Under the pieces are notes generated by a model. It saw only the letters and a list, made by a program, of their open reading frames with translations. It was not told where the DNA came from and did no database searches. Below are positions 9,181 through 19,225 of a DNA stretch of 64,000 nucleotides, piece by piece. The stretch comes from Candidatus Butyricicoccus avistercoris (lineage in GTDB: Bacteria; Bacillota; Clostridia; Oscillospirales; Butyricicoccaceae). The position numbers and the translations under genes are program-made. The DNA is taken from contig DXIE01000049.1 in NCBI GenBank assembly GCA_019113005.1, positions 32,621 through 96,620 of the forward strand, in the 5' to 3' direction. Every line of letters starts with the position of its first letter. The first letter of the stretch is position 1.

Positions 9181-9864
9181 TTACTTTATCCAATCAGCTT
9201 TTTCTATGCCTTTTTCGAAAACCTCATAAAATGCCTTTACATTTTTCTGAATATCACCTTCAAAAACGGCTGAACCTGCAACAATTACATCTGCACCCGC
9301 TGCCACAATATCAGCAGTATTGTTTATTTTAGCACCGCCATCAATTTCAAGTTCACAGTTATAGTTGTTTTCATTTATAACTTTTCTTACATATTTAATT
9401 CTGTCAATACTTTCTGGAATAAAGCCTTGACCGCCGAACCCTGGTTCAACAGTCATAAGAAGCACCATATCACAATATGGCAGAAGTGGTAACAACACTT
9501 CAACAGGTGTTTTTGGCTTAATTACACAAGCGGCTTTTATACATGCATTTTTTATTCTTTTAATCTGCTCTAATGTATCACCATTTGCTTCATAATGCAC
9601 AGTTAAAATATCTGCACCCGCTTTAATAAAATCATCAATATACTGGTCTGGGTTAGAAATCATAAGATGCACGTCTAATACCGCATTCGTTGCAGCTCTA
9701 AGCGATTTTAAAACAGGTGCACCAAGTGAAATATTAGGCACAAAATGACCGTCCATAACATCTACATGTATATATTCAGCACCTGCATCGGTTGCAAGTT
9801 TTACATCTCTTGCAAGGTTTGCAAAATCTGCCGATAAAATAGATGGGCAAAGTTTAATTTTCAT
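9181..9864 (-). CDS. rpe: Ribulose-phosphate 3-epimerase
   Basis: This 227-residue TIM-barrel protein begins MKIKLCPSILSADFANL and has the family motifs HVDVMDGHFVPN, a histidine in LDVHLM, the TVEPGFGGQ loop and EIDGGAK. It interconverts ribulose-5-phosphate and xylulose-5-phosphate in the pentose phosphate pathway. I use the ATG at 9864 because GAGAGG lies ten bases before it; an eight-codon longer start lacks family similarity. The gene stands alone with a terminator after it and a likely extended -10 promoter (TATAAT at 9903-9908, reverse strand). Confidence 0.93.
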   Translation of the reverse strand: MKIKLCPSILSADFANLARDVKLATDAGAEYIHVDVMDGHFVPNISLGAPVLKSLRAATNAVLDVHLMISNPDQYIDDFIKAGADILTVHYEANGDTLEQIKRIKNACIKAACVIKPKTPVEVLLPLLPYCDMVLLMTVEPGFGGQGFIPESIDRIKYVRKVINENNYNCELEIDGGAKINNTADIVAAGADVIVAGSAVFEGDIQKNVKAFYEVFEKGIEKADWIK

Positions 9865-9950
9865 AGTATCGTTTTCCTCTCCACACATTAACCTTTTTAT
9901 GTATTATAGCATAATATATTTTACAAGCAAATATTTGCTTTTTATATATA

Positions 9951-9984
9951 GGGCAGACGATAAAAATATGCATATTGTCTGCCC
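9951..9984. other. Strong hairpin between rpe and purL
   Basis: GGGCAGAC and GTCTGCCC form an eight-pair stem that can extend to eleven pairs with one G-U. Neither strand shows a good U-tract, and no gene ends here, so it may be a remnant terminator or a structured element between the two divergent genes. Confidence 0.4.
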
Positions 9985-10049
9985 CCTTTGATTAAATTAT
10001 ACACGAGTGGGCTGGAATTTCAATGCGGTTTTGTCAATTTATCGCTTGA

Positions 10050-10079
10050 TTGAAAGTTTACAATGCTGTATGATATTAT
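10050..10079 (+). promoter_or_regulatory. Promoter for purL
   Basis: TTGAAA (10050-10055) and TATTAT (10074-10079) are 18 bp apart, giving a leader of about 90 bases. I saw no purine riboswitch in the leader. Confidence 0.5.
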
Positions 10080-10173
10080 TGTTAGAAAAATGATGGTCTA
10101 AGGCGAAAAAACAATGTTTTACCCGATTTTTATTGTCTATTCGACCAAATTCAGAACGATAAAGGAGTTCACC

Positions 10174-13100
10174 ATGGCAGTATACCGTTGTTATTCTGAG
10201 AAGCGTCCAACCTTTGATGTAGAGGCTAAAGGACTATTCGATACACTTGTTAACCAGTTAGAGATTAAAAACTTAACTGGTGTACGTTATCTTTGCAGAT
10301 ATGATATAGAAGGCGTATCTGATGAAATTTATGAAAAAGCAAAACATATTGTTTTTTCCGAGCCTATGGCAGATGTATGCTATGACGAATCCTTCCCACA
10401 ATCTAAGGGCGATTACTCTATTTTGGCAGTAGAGCCACTTCCAGGACAATTTGACCAACGTGCAGACTCTTGTGCACAATGTGTTCAGCTACTTACTGGC
10501 GAAAACCGTCCTAATGTTTCAGCAGCTAAGATTTATGTGCTTGAAGGCAAGCTAACAGGCGAGGAAATGAATAAGGTTCGCTCTTACCTTATTAACCCTG
10601 TTGAAGCAAGTGAAGCTTCTATGGACAAGCCAGAAACACTCAAGGCAGTTTATGAAATTCCAACCGAAGTTGATACTATTAATGGTTTCATTTCAATGGA
10701 CGAAAATGCACTTTCTGAAATGCTGTCTAATTTAGGTCTTGCAATGGACTTAGATGACCTTAAATTCCTGCAAAATTACTTTGCAAATGAGGAAAAACGC
10801 AATCCAACAATCACTGAAGTTCGTATGGTTGATACTTATTGGTCTGACCACTGCCGTCATACAACTTTCTTAACCGAAATTGACAACACAGTAATTGATG
10901 ACCCAATGGTTCAGGCTGCATTTGACCGTTATCTTGCAGCTAGAGTTGAGGTTTACGGCGAAGAAAAGGCTGCAAAACGTCCTGTAACCCTTATGGACAT
11001 TGCTACCGCTGCCGCAAAGGTGCTGAAAAAGCGTGGCTACTTAAAGAACATTGATGAATCCGAGGAAATCAACGCTTGTTCTATTAAAATCAAGGTTAAA
11101 GTAAATGATGCAGATGGCTCTGAGCGTCTTGAAGATTGGCTTTTAATGTTTAAAAACGAAACACATAACCACCCAACCGAAATCGAGCCATTTGGTGGTG
11201 CTGCTACCTGTCTTGGCGGTGCTATTCGTGACCCTCTTTCTGGTCGCTCATATGTATATCAGGCTATGCGTGTAACTGGTGCTGGTGACCCAACTGTTCC
11301 TCTGTCTGAAACTTTACCTCACAAGTTGCCTCAGCGTAAGCTATGTACAACTGCTGCTGCGGGTTATGCATCTTATGGTAACCAGATTGGTCTTGCTACT
11401 GGTCTTGTACATGAAATCTATCACCCAGGATATGTTGCAAAACGTATGGAAATTGGTGCTGTTGTAGGTGCTGCTCCTGCTGAAAATGTAATTCGTGAAG
11501 TTCCAGAAGCTGGCGATATTGTTATCTTACTCGGTGGCAAGACTGGTCGTGATGGCTGTGGCGGTGCTACTGGTTCTTCCAAAAAGCACACAGAAACTTC
11601 TCTTGAGACATGTGGTGCAGAAGTTCAAAAGGGTAATCCACCAGAAGAACGCAAAATTCAGCGTTTGTTTAGAAATTCCGAAGTTACAAAGATGATTCGC
11701 CGCTGTAATGACTTTGGTGCGGGCGGTGTATCTGTTGCTATCGGTGAGCTTGCAGATGGTCTTGACATCGACCTAAATGCTGTACCTAAAAAGTATGATG
11801 GTCTTGATGGTACAGAGCTTGCAATCTCCGAATCTCAGGAACGTATGGCTGTTGTTGTTCATGCCGAGGACGCTGACCGCTTTATCTCCGAGGCTGCAAA
11901 GGAAAATATTGAAGCTGTGAAGGTTGCTGTTGTAACTGATACAAATCGTCTGCGTATGAAGTGGAACGGCAAATATATCGCTGATGTTTCCCGTGATTTC
12001 TTAAATACAAATGGCTGTGCAAAGCATGTTGATGCACATATTGACGCTATGCCTGCACCATATATCGAAAGAACTCCAGATGGTGAAACTGTTAAACAAA
12101 AGCTATTAAATCATGCATCTTCACTAAATATCTGTCTTGAACGTGGTCTTGTAGAGCGTTTTGACGGTTCAATCGGTGCAAGCTCTGTATTTATGCCATT
12201 TGGTGGTAAAAATCAGCTTACACCTGCACAGGTTATGGCTGCTACTCTGCCAGTACAAAGCGGACAGGCTGCAACTGCATCTGTTATGGCTTTTGGCTTT
12301 GACCCTTATTACACAGAGCAAAATCCATTCTTAGGTGCATCTGCCGCTGTTATTGAGTCTGTTGCAAAGCTTGTTGCAGCTGGCTGTAAATATGAAGATG
12401 CTTACTTAACATTCCAAGAGTATTTCGAGCGTCTTAGCAAAGACCCTAAGCGTTTCGGCAAACCACTTTCTGCACTCTTAGGTGCTTATACCGCACAGGA
12501 AGAACTGTGTTTAGGTGCAATCGGCGGTAAGGACTCTATGTCTGGTTCATTTGATGATATGGACGTTCCTCCAACACTTGTTTCCTTTGCTATCGTTCCA
12601 CATGATGCAGATAAGCTTATCTCCCCTGAGTTTAAGGCTGCTGGTCATTATGTATATCTGCTTGACGCTGCATATAATGAAGATGGTTCACCAGATTATG
12701 AAGCTATTAAATCCACTTGGGAAGATGCTTACCGCATGATTTCCGATGGTACTGCTGTTTCTGCTTGGGCATTATCCACAGGCGGCGTTGCAGAAGGTAT
12801 TTGCAAAATGGCAATCGGTAATGACATCGGCTTTGAATTTGATGGTTCTTTCCCTGTCGATGCATTATTCTTAAAGAATTTCGGTGGTATTTTAATCGAA
12901 ACTACAACCGAACTTGCTCATGCTTGGAAGGTTGGTCAAACAGTAGAGGCTCAGACTATCTCCATTTGTGGCGAGCAAATTACACTTGATGAGCTTAAAA
13001 ATGCATTTGAAGGTCGTCTTGAGAGCGTATTCCCTACAAAGGCTGCTGCACATGATGATAAATTACAGACTATTTCTTACACCGAGCGTAATATCTCTGC

Positions 13101-13920
13101 ACCAGCTGTTAAAAATGCAAAACCTCTTGCTGTTATTCCTGTATTTCCAGGTACAAACTGCGAATATGACACTGTAAAGGCTGTTGAAACCGCTGGCGGT
13201 AAGGCTGAAATTGTAGTTGTTCGCAACTTCTCTGCTGATGCACTTGCTGAGTCTGCTGAACAACTGAAAAATGCTATCTCTAATGCTCAAATGATGATTT
13301 TACCAGGTGGTTTCTCTGGTGGTGATGAGCCAGACGGTTCTGGTAAGTTTATCGCATCTTTCCTAAGAAATCCAGAACTCAAGGAAGAAATTCACAACTT
13401 ACTGCATAAGCGTGATGGCTTAATGCTTGGTATTTGTAATGGTTTCCAAGCACTTATTAAGCTTGGTCTAGTGCCTTACGGTGAAATTCGTGACCAAATG
13501 ACCGAAAACGACCCAACTTTAACATTTAACTTAATTGGTCGTCACCAGTCCTCTTATGTTACAACTCGTATTGCATCTGTAAAGAGCCCTTGGCTGTCAT
13601 GCTGTGAGGTTGGCGATTTACATTCTATTGCAATCTCTCATGGTGAAGGTCGTTTTGTAGCACCTCAAAATGTTATTGACTCGCTTATTGCAAATGGTCA
13701 AGTTGCATTCCAATACACTGACCTTAACGGCAATCCATCTATGGATATTGCTTATAACCCTAACGGTTCTATGTGTGCAATCGAAGGTATTACCTCACCA
13801 GATGGTCGCGTACTTGGTAAAATGGGTCACACAGAGCGTTACACACCTTATGTTGGTCGTAATATTTATGGTAACAAATATCAGCCTCTATTTGAAAGTG
13901 GCGTAAAATACTTTAAATAA
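10174..13920 (+). CDS. purL: Phosphoribosylformylglycinamidine synthase, single chain (PurL+PurQ)
   Basis: The 1248-residue enzyme converts FGAR, ATP and glutamine to FGAM in purine synthesis. The first 970 or so residues hold the two PurM-like ATP-binding halves (KNETHNHPTEIEPFGGAATC, then GAGGVSVAIGELADG). The C-terminal part, from about 1000, is the glutamine amidotransferase, with FPGTNCEYDT, GGFSGGDE and the nucleophile in LGICNGFQ. The ATG at 10174 is preceded by AAAGGAG at the right distance; an in-frame ATG 60 bases upstream lacks a site. The fused form is the usual type in Clostridia. It is monocistronic, ending at a terminator at 13926; no other pur gene is near. Confidence 0.95.
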   Translation: MAVYRCYSEKRPTFDVEAKGLFDTLVNQLEIKNLTGVRYLCRYDIEGVSDEIYEKAKHIVFSEPMADVCYDESFPQSKGDYSILAVEPLPGQFDQRADSCAQCVQLLTGENRPNVSAAKIYVLEGKLTGEEMNKVRSYLINPVEASEASMDKPETLKAVYEIPTEVDTINGFISMDENALSEMLSNLGLAMDLDDLKFLQNYFANEEKRNPTITEVRMVDTYWSDHCRHTTFLTEIDNTVIDDPMVQAAFDRYLAARVEVYGEEKAAKRPVTLMDIATAAAKVLKKRGYLKNIDESEEINACSIKIKVKVNDADGSERLEDWLLMFKNETHNHPTEIEPFGGAATCLGGAIRDPLSGRSYVYQAMRVTGAGDPTVPLSETLPHKLPQRKLCTTAAAGYASYGNQIGLATGLVHEIYHPGYVAKRMEIGAVVGAAPAENVIREVPEAGDIVILLGGKTGRDGCGGATGSSKKHTETSLETCGAEVQKGNPPEERKIQRLFRNSEVTKMIRRCNDFGAGGVSVAIGELADGLDIDLNAVPKKYDGLDGTELAISESQERMAVVVHAEDADRFISEAAKENIEAVKVAVVTDTNRLRMKWNGKYIADVSRDFLNTNGCAKHVDAHIDAMPAPYIERTPDGETVKQKLLNHASSLNICLERGLVERFDGSIGASSVFMPFGGKNQLTPAQVMAATLPVQSGQAATASVMAFGFDPYYTEQNPFLGASAAVIESVAKLVAAGCKYEDAYLTFQEYFERLSKDPKRFGKPLSALLGAYTAQEELCLGAIGGKDSMSGSFDDMDVPPTLVSFAIVPHDADKLISPEFKAAGHYVYLLDAAYNEDGSPDYEAIKSTWEDAYRMISDGTAVSAWALSTGGVAEGICKMAIGNDIGFEFDGSFPVDALFLKNFGGILIETTTELAHAWKVGQTVEAQTISICGEQITLDELKNAFEGRLESVFPTKAAAHDDKLQTISYTERNISAPAVKNAKPLAVIPVFPGTNCEYDTVKAVETAGGKAEIVVVRNFSADALAESAEQLKNAISNAQMMILPGGFSGGDEPDGSGKFIASFLRNPELKEEIHNLLHKRDGLMLGICNGFQALIKLGLVPYGEIRDQMTENDPTLTFNLIGRHQSSYVTTRIASVKSPWLSCCEVGDLHSIAISHGEGRFVAPQNVIDSLIANGQVAFQYTDLNGNPSMDIAYNPNGSMCAIEGITSPDGRVLGKMGHTERYTPYVGRNIYGNKYQPLFESGVKYFK

Positions 13921-13925
13921 TCAAA

Positions 13926-13958
13926 AAAGATGCAGTATTACGCTGCATCTTTTTCTTT
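13926..13958 (+). terminator. Terminator after purL
   Basis: AAAGATGCAG pairs with CTGCATCTTT around a seven-base loop and is followed by a T run. Confidence 0.85.
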
Positions 13959-13972
13959 TTAGGAGAATCTAT

Positions 13973-14638
13973 ATGTTAGATATACAAAAAACGCTTTTTT
14001 CTTTACAAGATATTTCATATAAAGAGTTTACTTGCAAACTTATACCAAATATAGACCCTAATACGGTTATTGGTGTTAGAATGCCTGAGCTTAGAAAACT
14101 TGCAAAACAAATAAAAGATTATGATTTTAATAATTTACCCCATAAATATTATGAAGAAAATAATCTTCATGGGCTTATAATCTGTGAAATCAAAGATTAT
14201 GATAAACTAATATCTGAATTATCTAAATTTTTAGATTATGTTGATAACTGGGCAACTTGCGATTTATTAAGTCCAAAACTCTTTAAAAAACACCCTGAAA
14301 ATCTTATAAATCAAGTTAAATTATGGCTTAATTCGGGTAAAACATATCATATTAGATTTGCAATAAGCATACTTTTACGTTACTATCTTGATGATATGTT
14401 CAAAATAGAATATGTAGATTTAGTAAGCAATACAAAATCAGAAGAATACTATGTAAATATGATGATTGCATGGTATTTTGCCGAGGCTCTTGTAAAACAA
14501 TATGATATCGCTGTTAAGTATATAATAGAACAAAAACTCGATAAATTTACACATCAAAAGGCAATCCAAAAAGCAATAGACAGTCACAGAATAAGTGATG
14601 AGCAAAAAGCATTTTTAAAAACTTTACGCATAAAATAA
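13973..14638 (+). CDS. DNA alkylation repair protein (AlkD-like HEAT repeats)
   Basis: This 221-residue, all-helical protein has the pattern of AlkD/AlkC-type DNA glycosylases: GVRMPELRKLAKQI near residues 34-47, LHGLIICEIKDYD, then VDNWATCDLLSPK, the conserved stretch that holds the Trp-Ala-x-x-Asp acid used in base excision. Family members remove positively charged alkylated bases such as 3-methyladenine without flipping the base. An AGGAG site precedes the ATG. It lies between two terminators and is probably read through from purL. The codon mix (many ATA and AAA) is more AT-rich than purL. Confidence 0.85.
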   Translation: MLDIQKTLFSLQDISYKEFTCKLIPNIDPNTVIGVRMPELRKLAKQIKDYDFNNLPHKYYEENNLHGLIICEIKDYDKLISELSKFLDYVDNWATCDLLSPKLFKKHPENLINQVKLWLNSGKTYHIRFAISILLRYYLDDMFKIEYVDLVSNTKSEEYYVNMMIAWYFAEALVKQYDIAVKYIIEQKLDKFTHQKAIQKAIDSHRISDEQKAFLKTLRIK

Positions 14639-14642
14639 CAAA

Positions 14643-14676
14643 AAAACTCCAAGGCTAAATTAAACCTTGGAGTTTT
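14643..14676. terminator. Bidirectional terminator between alkD-like gene and SLH gene
   Basis: AAAACTCCAAGG and CCTTGGAGTTTT form a perfect 12-pair stem between the convergent genes, with A and T tracts on both sides. Confidence 0.88.
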
Positions 14677-14681
14677 AATTT

Positions 14682-17282
14682 TTATCTGGACATTTTAACT
14701 CTTTGAGTTATTGATGAAGTTACTTCAAAATTTCTGTTAGAGTATGTTGAGTAGCCATTAGCTGTAACAGTTAAAGTATGTACACCACGTTTTACAGTGA
14801 ATGATGCCATGCCATCTGCACCAGTTGTAACTGTTTTATTATCTAACGTTACAACTGCACCACTTATATATGCACCAGAGCTTTCAGTAACCGCTATTTT
14901 AATAGTCTCCTCTAAAGCTACATTCATATTAACACTTTGTGCATATGATATATTTACATTTTTAGTGACCTTCTCGAAATTTGTACCGCTTACTGTTATG
15001 GTATAATTGCCTTTTTTAACATAAAATGTTGCAATACCTGATGAATCACTTATTTTTTCCTGTGCTTTTGAAGCGGTATCATCTGTGCTATCTTGAGGAG
15101 CTATATTTACTGATGCATTTTTTACAGCTGAACCTAAATCATCAGTAATTGACACTCTAACTGCATAAGTAGTTACATAATTTACTCTTAAAACGGGATT
15201 TACGCCCTCAGACATTTCAAAACGTAAATCTATATAACTTCTGCTATCAGATGCGAGTGATGCAAGAGCAGATTTATTTATAAGGATATCACCAGAAGAA
15301 GAAATTGTATAGTGCCAACCTTCATCAAGTACCTTGTCTGTGCCAACTGCAACAATCCTCTTTAAAACTGCATTGTTTACAGCATTTAATTTAACGCTTA
15401 CATCACCATATTCAGTGCTTTGTTCATTTGCATCAAAATCAACTTGTGTTGAAGAAAGTGAATTTACTGGGGTTGAATCCTTAATTGTAATCTGTGCAGT
15501 AACCGCATTATTTTTTGACATATTAAATGTTATATTTAATGTGCCTATGCTTTTGGAGTTTAGATAGCTTGATTTAAGTTCAACAACGCCTGTTGATGAT
15601 TGATAAACATAGTCATTACCCATTGTTAAAGTCTTACCAGAAACAGTTATATTGTTAAGCAAAACACCTTTTGCAGATGCAATAGTAAAGTATATACTAC
15701 CGTTATTTGCAGATGCAGGGTTTTTATCAAATACGGCACTTGTTGGTGTTACGGTATTTTTATATGAATCAGAAATAGTTATGTTTAATTTTGCCTTTGC
15801 TCCACCTGAGAATGTTAAATCTAATACATAATTACCTTCCGTTGATATGCTTTTTAGGAAAGTAGAATACAAACGTATACCTTTCTCGGTTGTTCTATAA
15901 TCTGTACCAACGGTTAAAATTTTGCCTTCAAGCTCGATTTTCTCTAGTGTTTTAGGGTCTTGAGATAGTGTAAACTCAAAATAATCCTGTGTTTGCTGTG
16001 TTCCCTTATCCCAAGTCAGTTTATCAGGAGTTATTGAAACTGCTGTTTCTGACTTAACAACATTTCCGTTTATAGTTGCAGAAATGCCACCTGATAGTTT
16101 ATAGCTGTTTGGTGTTATAGAGAAGTTAGAACCATTTGCAGATATATTAGCTTGATTAATCTTACCATATCCGCCTACATTACCTGCCGCTTTCATATTT
16201 AATGTATTAATTTCTGATGTGGTAGAAAGTGTAACAGAAGTATTTGACAAAACATCAAGAGTCCATAACTTACCATCAATAGTTACAGAGGTAGATGAAC
16301 CACCTGAGATAGAGGCATCACTAAAACCACCCGCTGAGACATTAAGAGCAGATTCTTTTATTGAGGCTGTGCTTTGAATTTGTGTCAGTGAAACATTTGT
16401 ATTGCCTGTTGCCGTTACCTCAACCAAACGGTTCATAGAAGAACCAATGATAATTGTTGGTGCATCGACATTTTCAAGTGTTACATTACCGCCTGAGATG
16501 ATAAGTGTACCTGTCATTGATACATTTTTGAGTGTTACCTTATCAGAGCCAAGACCTTCCGTTATATATAAATCTCCTCCTACTTCAGCATTTGATAGTG
16601 TACAGCTCTCAGAAATTGTTACATTTTCAACATCATTTCTAAAATCAGCACCTGTATATTCTGCACCTTCTTCGCTAAGTGAGTTTCCGAGATAAGAATA
16701 TAAAATCTTAGCTATCTCTGAGCGTCTTATAGTATTTTGTGGTTTAAAATCACCCTCAGGATAACCTGTTATGTAGCCTTTTTTAACAGCTTCATAGATA
16801 TAACCTGCACTCCAAGTGCTTATTTTATTCTTATCTGTAAATGAAAGCTGACTAGGAGTTACTGCATCTGCTGTTGTGGTTTTATAAAGTCTGCCGATAA
16901 TAGTTGCAGCTTGTTCACGGGTTACGTCACCATCTGGGTCCATTTTGTTATTACCCACACCATTTATATAGCCATATTTTTCAGCTATTTGTATTTCTGG
17001 GTAATACCAAGCATCATCTTTTACATCAGTATAATTTATTTCAGCTTTTTCTGTAAAATGAAATGCTCTATTTATATATCTGATAAATTCTGCACGACTT
17101 ATAGTCGCATCAGGTGTATAGTTACCTGTTTGAGCACTTGGGTTTATAACACCTTGTTCATTTAGATATTTAATATACTTTTCTGACCAATGACCAGTTA
17201 TATCACTAGCAGCAAATGCTGTTGGCATTGTACCTATTATCATAGAGGCAGACATAAGTGCTGCAAGTATTCTTTTTTTCAC
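14682..17282 (-). CDS. Cell-surface protein: SLH domains, beta-helix region, X2 and Ig-like repeats
   Basis: This 866-residue secreted protein starts at GTG 17282 (GAGGTGA five bases upstream), with signal peptide VKKRILAALMSASM...AFA. Residues about 28-205 hold three SLH domains (DITGHWSEKYIKYL, DVKDDAWYYPEIQ, STWSAGYIYEAV) that anchor proteins to pyruvylated wall polymers. Residues about 215-400 are Ser/Thr/Val-rich with beta-helix character. Three repeats of about 90 residues follow, each with a G-x-DY/H motif and a terminal ITISDS/ITIKDS-type strand, like the X2 module of clostridial surface and cellulosome proteins. The last 170 residues hold two carboxypeptidase-regulatory-like folds ending in KMSR. 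There is no catalytic domain, so an adhesive or structural wall role is inferred. Confidence 0.87.
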   Translation of the reverse strand: MKKRILAALMSASMIIGTMPTAFAASDITGHWSEKYIKYLNEQGVINPSAQTGNYTPDATISRAEFIRYINRAFHFTEKAEINYTDVKDDAWYYPEIQIAEKYGYINGVGNNKMDPDGDVTREQAATIIGRLYKTTTADAVTPSQLSFTDKNKISTWSAGYIYEAVKKGYITGYPEGDFKPQNTIRRSEIAKILYSYLGNSLSEEGAEYTGADFRNDVENVTISESCTLSNAEVGGDLYITEGLGSDKVTLKNVSMTGTLIISGGNVTLENVDAPTIIIGSSMNRLVEVTATGNTNVSLTQIQSTASIKESALNVSAGGFSDASISGGSSTSVTIDGKLWTLDVLSNTSVTLSTTSEINTLNMKAAGNVGGYGKINQANISANGSNFSITPNSYKLSGGISATINGNVVKSETAVSITPDKLTWDKGTQQTQDYFEFTLSQDPKTLEKIELEGKILTVGTDYRTTEKGIRLYSTFLKSISTEGNYVLDLTFSGGAKAKLNITISDSYKNTVTPTSAVFDKNPASANNGSIYFTIASAKGVLLNNITVSGKTLTMGNDYVYQSSTGVVELKSSYLNSKSIGTLNITFNMSKNNAVTAQITIKDSTPVNSLSSTQVDFDANEQSTEYGDVSVKLNAVNNAVLKRIVAVGTDKVLDEGWHYTISSSGDILINKSALASLASDSRSYIDLRFEMSEGVNPVLRVNYVTTYAVRVSITDDLGSAVKNASVNIAPQDSTDDTASKAQEKISDSSGIATFYVKKGNYTITVSGTNFEKVTKNVNISYAQSVNMNVALEETIKIAVTESSGAYISGAVVTLDNKTVTTGADGMASFTVKRGVHTLTVTANGYSTYSNRNFEVTSSITQRVKMSR

Positions 17283-17316
17283 AAAAATCACCTCATAGTT
17301 ATTTTTTATCATGCTT

Positions 17317-17345
17317 ATTATACACTTTTAATATATATTTTTCAA
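17317..17345 (-). promoter_or_regulatory. Promoter for the SLH/X2 surface protein
   Basis: On the reverse strand TTGAAA (17340-17345) and TATAAT (17317-17322) are exactly 17 bp apart. The -10 lies in the sequence AAAAGTGTATAATA, which recurs once about 50 bp upstream. Confidence 0.65.
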
Positions 17346-17369
17346 TCTATTGAGCCTAAACTTAATATA

Positions 17370-18167
17370 TTATACACTTTTGATGTAATTTACAAACTGT
17401 CTGCCTTTTCGGCTTTGACCTCCAAGTTCGGTTATTTTACATCTGCCCTTGGTTCTCACAGTTATTCTATCACCTATATTTACATCAAATCCCGCTTTTA
17501 AACATGGCTTATTATTTACAAAAACCATACCTTTTTCAATAAACTCCTTAGCATCACTTCTTGAAAGCTTAAATACAAGTGAAATAATGCTGTCAATTCT
17601 AAGTGATGCAACCGAGCCACTGCCTTCGGTTTGATTTTCTTTAGGTATTATTAATTCATCTAATATTTTTTGAGATACTGATATTTGTTTTCTTCCAGCT
17701 TGTACTAAATTTAACTGTATAAATTCGGCTACTTCCTGCATTACAAGTATTTCAGCACCATTAGAGCTAACTAAAATATCACCTATTCTATCTCTATTTA
17801 ACTGCATGCCCATAATAGAACCTAAATAATCTCTATGTGTCAAATTATCTTGTGGATTTTTAACCGCTCTTAATAAAACTATTGGACTATTTTGCACTGC
17901 CTCCTCTTTTGTCATATAATCGGGGAAAAATATTGCACATGTTCTCTCAGCATCTTGATAACCTCCCCAAAATACACAGTTATATTTGCCATCTGCTTCA
18001 TTTATAGCTTTTTCTGCTAATGCTCTTTGACGTAAATCTAAAAACCTTGTATTTGTCATATAGTTTTTGCTTAAACAGGTATTAAGTTTATCAAGCACCG
18101 ATGCAATCAAAATTTTATCTTCTTCATTTTGAGCAAGTAATCGTATTATATCCTGTTTTTGTTTCAT
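17370..18167 (-). CDS. ylmH: YlmH-type S4-domain RNA-binding protein
   Basis: The 265-residue protein matches YlmH: an N-terminal half with WGGYQDAERTCAIFFPDY near residue 70, a middle part with HRDYLGSIMGMQLNRDRIGDI, and a C-terminal S4 RNA-binding domain from about residue 185 (LRIDSIISLVFKLSRSDAKE). B. subtilis YlmH takes part in ribosome-associated quality control by binding P-tRNA on the 50S subunit, and the gene usually lies by division genes. Here it stands outside the sepF-divIVA cluster, beside birA, which it faces divergently. Confidence 0.88.
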   Translation of the reverse strand: MKQKQDIIRLLAQNEEDKILIASVLDKLNTCLSKNYMTNTRFLDLRQRALAEKAINEADGKYNCVFWGGYQDAERTCAIFFPDYMTKEEAVQNSPIVLLRAVKNPQDNLTHRDYLGSIMGMQLNRDRIGDILVSSNGAEILVMQEVAEFIQLNLVQAGRKQISVSQKILDELIIPKENQTEGSGSVASLRIDSIISLVFKLSRSDAKEFIEKGMVFVNNKPCLKAGFDVNIGDRITVRTKGRCKITELGGQSRKGRQFVNYIKSV

Positions 18168-18183
18168 ATAAATATTATCTCCG

Positions 18184-18211
18184 TTGTATTTATTATATAT
18201 TATGTTACAAT
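18184..18211 (+). promoter_or_regulatory. Promoter for birA
   Basis: TTGTAT (18184-18189) and TACAAT (18206-18211) are 16 bp apart, with TGT before the -10. Confidence 0.45.
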
Positions 18212-18241
18212 ATAGAAAGAGTCTTTCACAGGAGGAGTTTT

Positions 18242-19219
18242 ATGATTCGTGAAAAAGTGCTTTATGAACTTGAAATAAATAGGGGAAAACAAATCTCTGG
18301 TGGTATGCTTGCAAAAAAGCTAGGCGTATCAAGAGCTGCTATATGGAAAGCTATTTCTTCACTTCGTGATGAAGGTATGAATATAACATCTGTAACAGGT
18401 GGTGGTTACTGCCTTACAAACGATGATGATACAATAAATGAACAAAGCATACATGCACTCAGAAAAACTAAAGTTATTGGTTCATCGCTCATAGTTTTAC
18501 CTGAGGTTACTTCAACAAATACTATACTAAAAAATGAATATTCACATAAAGATGAAGGTTTTACAGTTATATCCACAAGACAAACAGCTGGTAAAGGACG
18601 CATGGGCAGAAGTTTTACTTCTCCAGATGGCGGAGTATACACAAGTATATTACTAAAACCTAATATGCCACTTGAAAATTTAAGTTTTCTCACAATATTA
18701 GCCGCTGTTGCTGCTTGTATTACCATTGAAAACTGCACCGACTTAAAACCACAAATAAAATGGGTTAACGATGTTTTGTTTGATAAGAAAAAGTTATGTG
18801 GAATACTAACCGAAGCATCTATTGAGGGTGAAACTGGAAATATTGACTATGTTGTTGTTGGTATAGGCATAAATGTTAGAACAGATATCTCAAAAATGCC
18901 AAAAGAATTGCAAAACATAGCAGGTTCTATCTCAGATTTTTGCGAAAATCCACCTAGACGAGCTGAAATCGCCGCTACACTTCTAAATGTATTTGAAGAA
19001 TGTTACAATATTCTTTGCTCTGAAGATGGTGAAGCTAAGATTTTAAAGCTCTATGATGATAGACTTTGTTGCAAAAATGAAACAGTTGAGGTTTATACTG
19101 CCAGTGAGCATTATAACGCAATATGTAAGGGTGTCAATTCCGCTGGAAACCTTATTGTACAAAAAGAAGATGGCACATTAACTATTTTACAAGCTGGTGA
19201 AATAAGAATTAAAGTTTAA
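18242..19219 (+). CDS. birA: Biotin-protein ligase / biotin operon repressor
   Basis: This 325-residue protein has an N-terminal winged helix (residues about 1-65, SGGMLAKKLGVSRAAIWKAI) followed by the ligase domain: TSTN near 95, the biotin-loop GKGRMGRSF near 122, KWVNDV near 178 and GILTEAS near 191. The ligase attaches biotin to carboxylase subunits through biotinyl-AMP; the winged helix lets the same protein repress biotin genes. An AGGAGGAG site precedes the ATG at 18242. No biotin gene is in the window, so its regulatory targets are elsewhere. Confidence 0.95.
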   Translation: MIREKVLYELEINRGKQISGGMLAKKLGVSRAAIWKAISSLRDEGMNITSVTGGGYCLTNDDDTINEQSIHALRKTKVIGSSLIVLPEVTSTNTILKNEYSHKDEGFTVISTRQTAGKGRMGRSFTSPDGGVYTSILLKPNMPLENLSFLTILAAVAACITIENCTDLKPQIKWVNDVLFDKKKLCGILTEASIEGETGNIDYVVVGIGINVRTDISKMPKELQNIAGSISDFCENPPRRAEIAATLLNVFEECYNILCSEDGEAKILKLYDDRLCCKNETVEVYTASEHYNAICKGVNSAGNLIVQKEDGTLTILQAGEIRIKV

Positions 19220-19225
19220 TGTATT

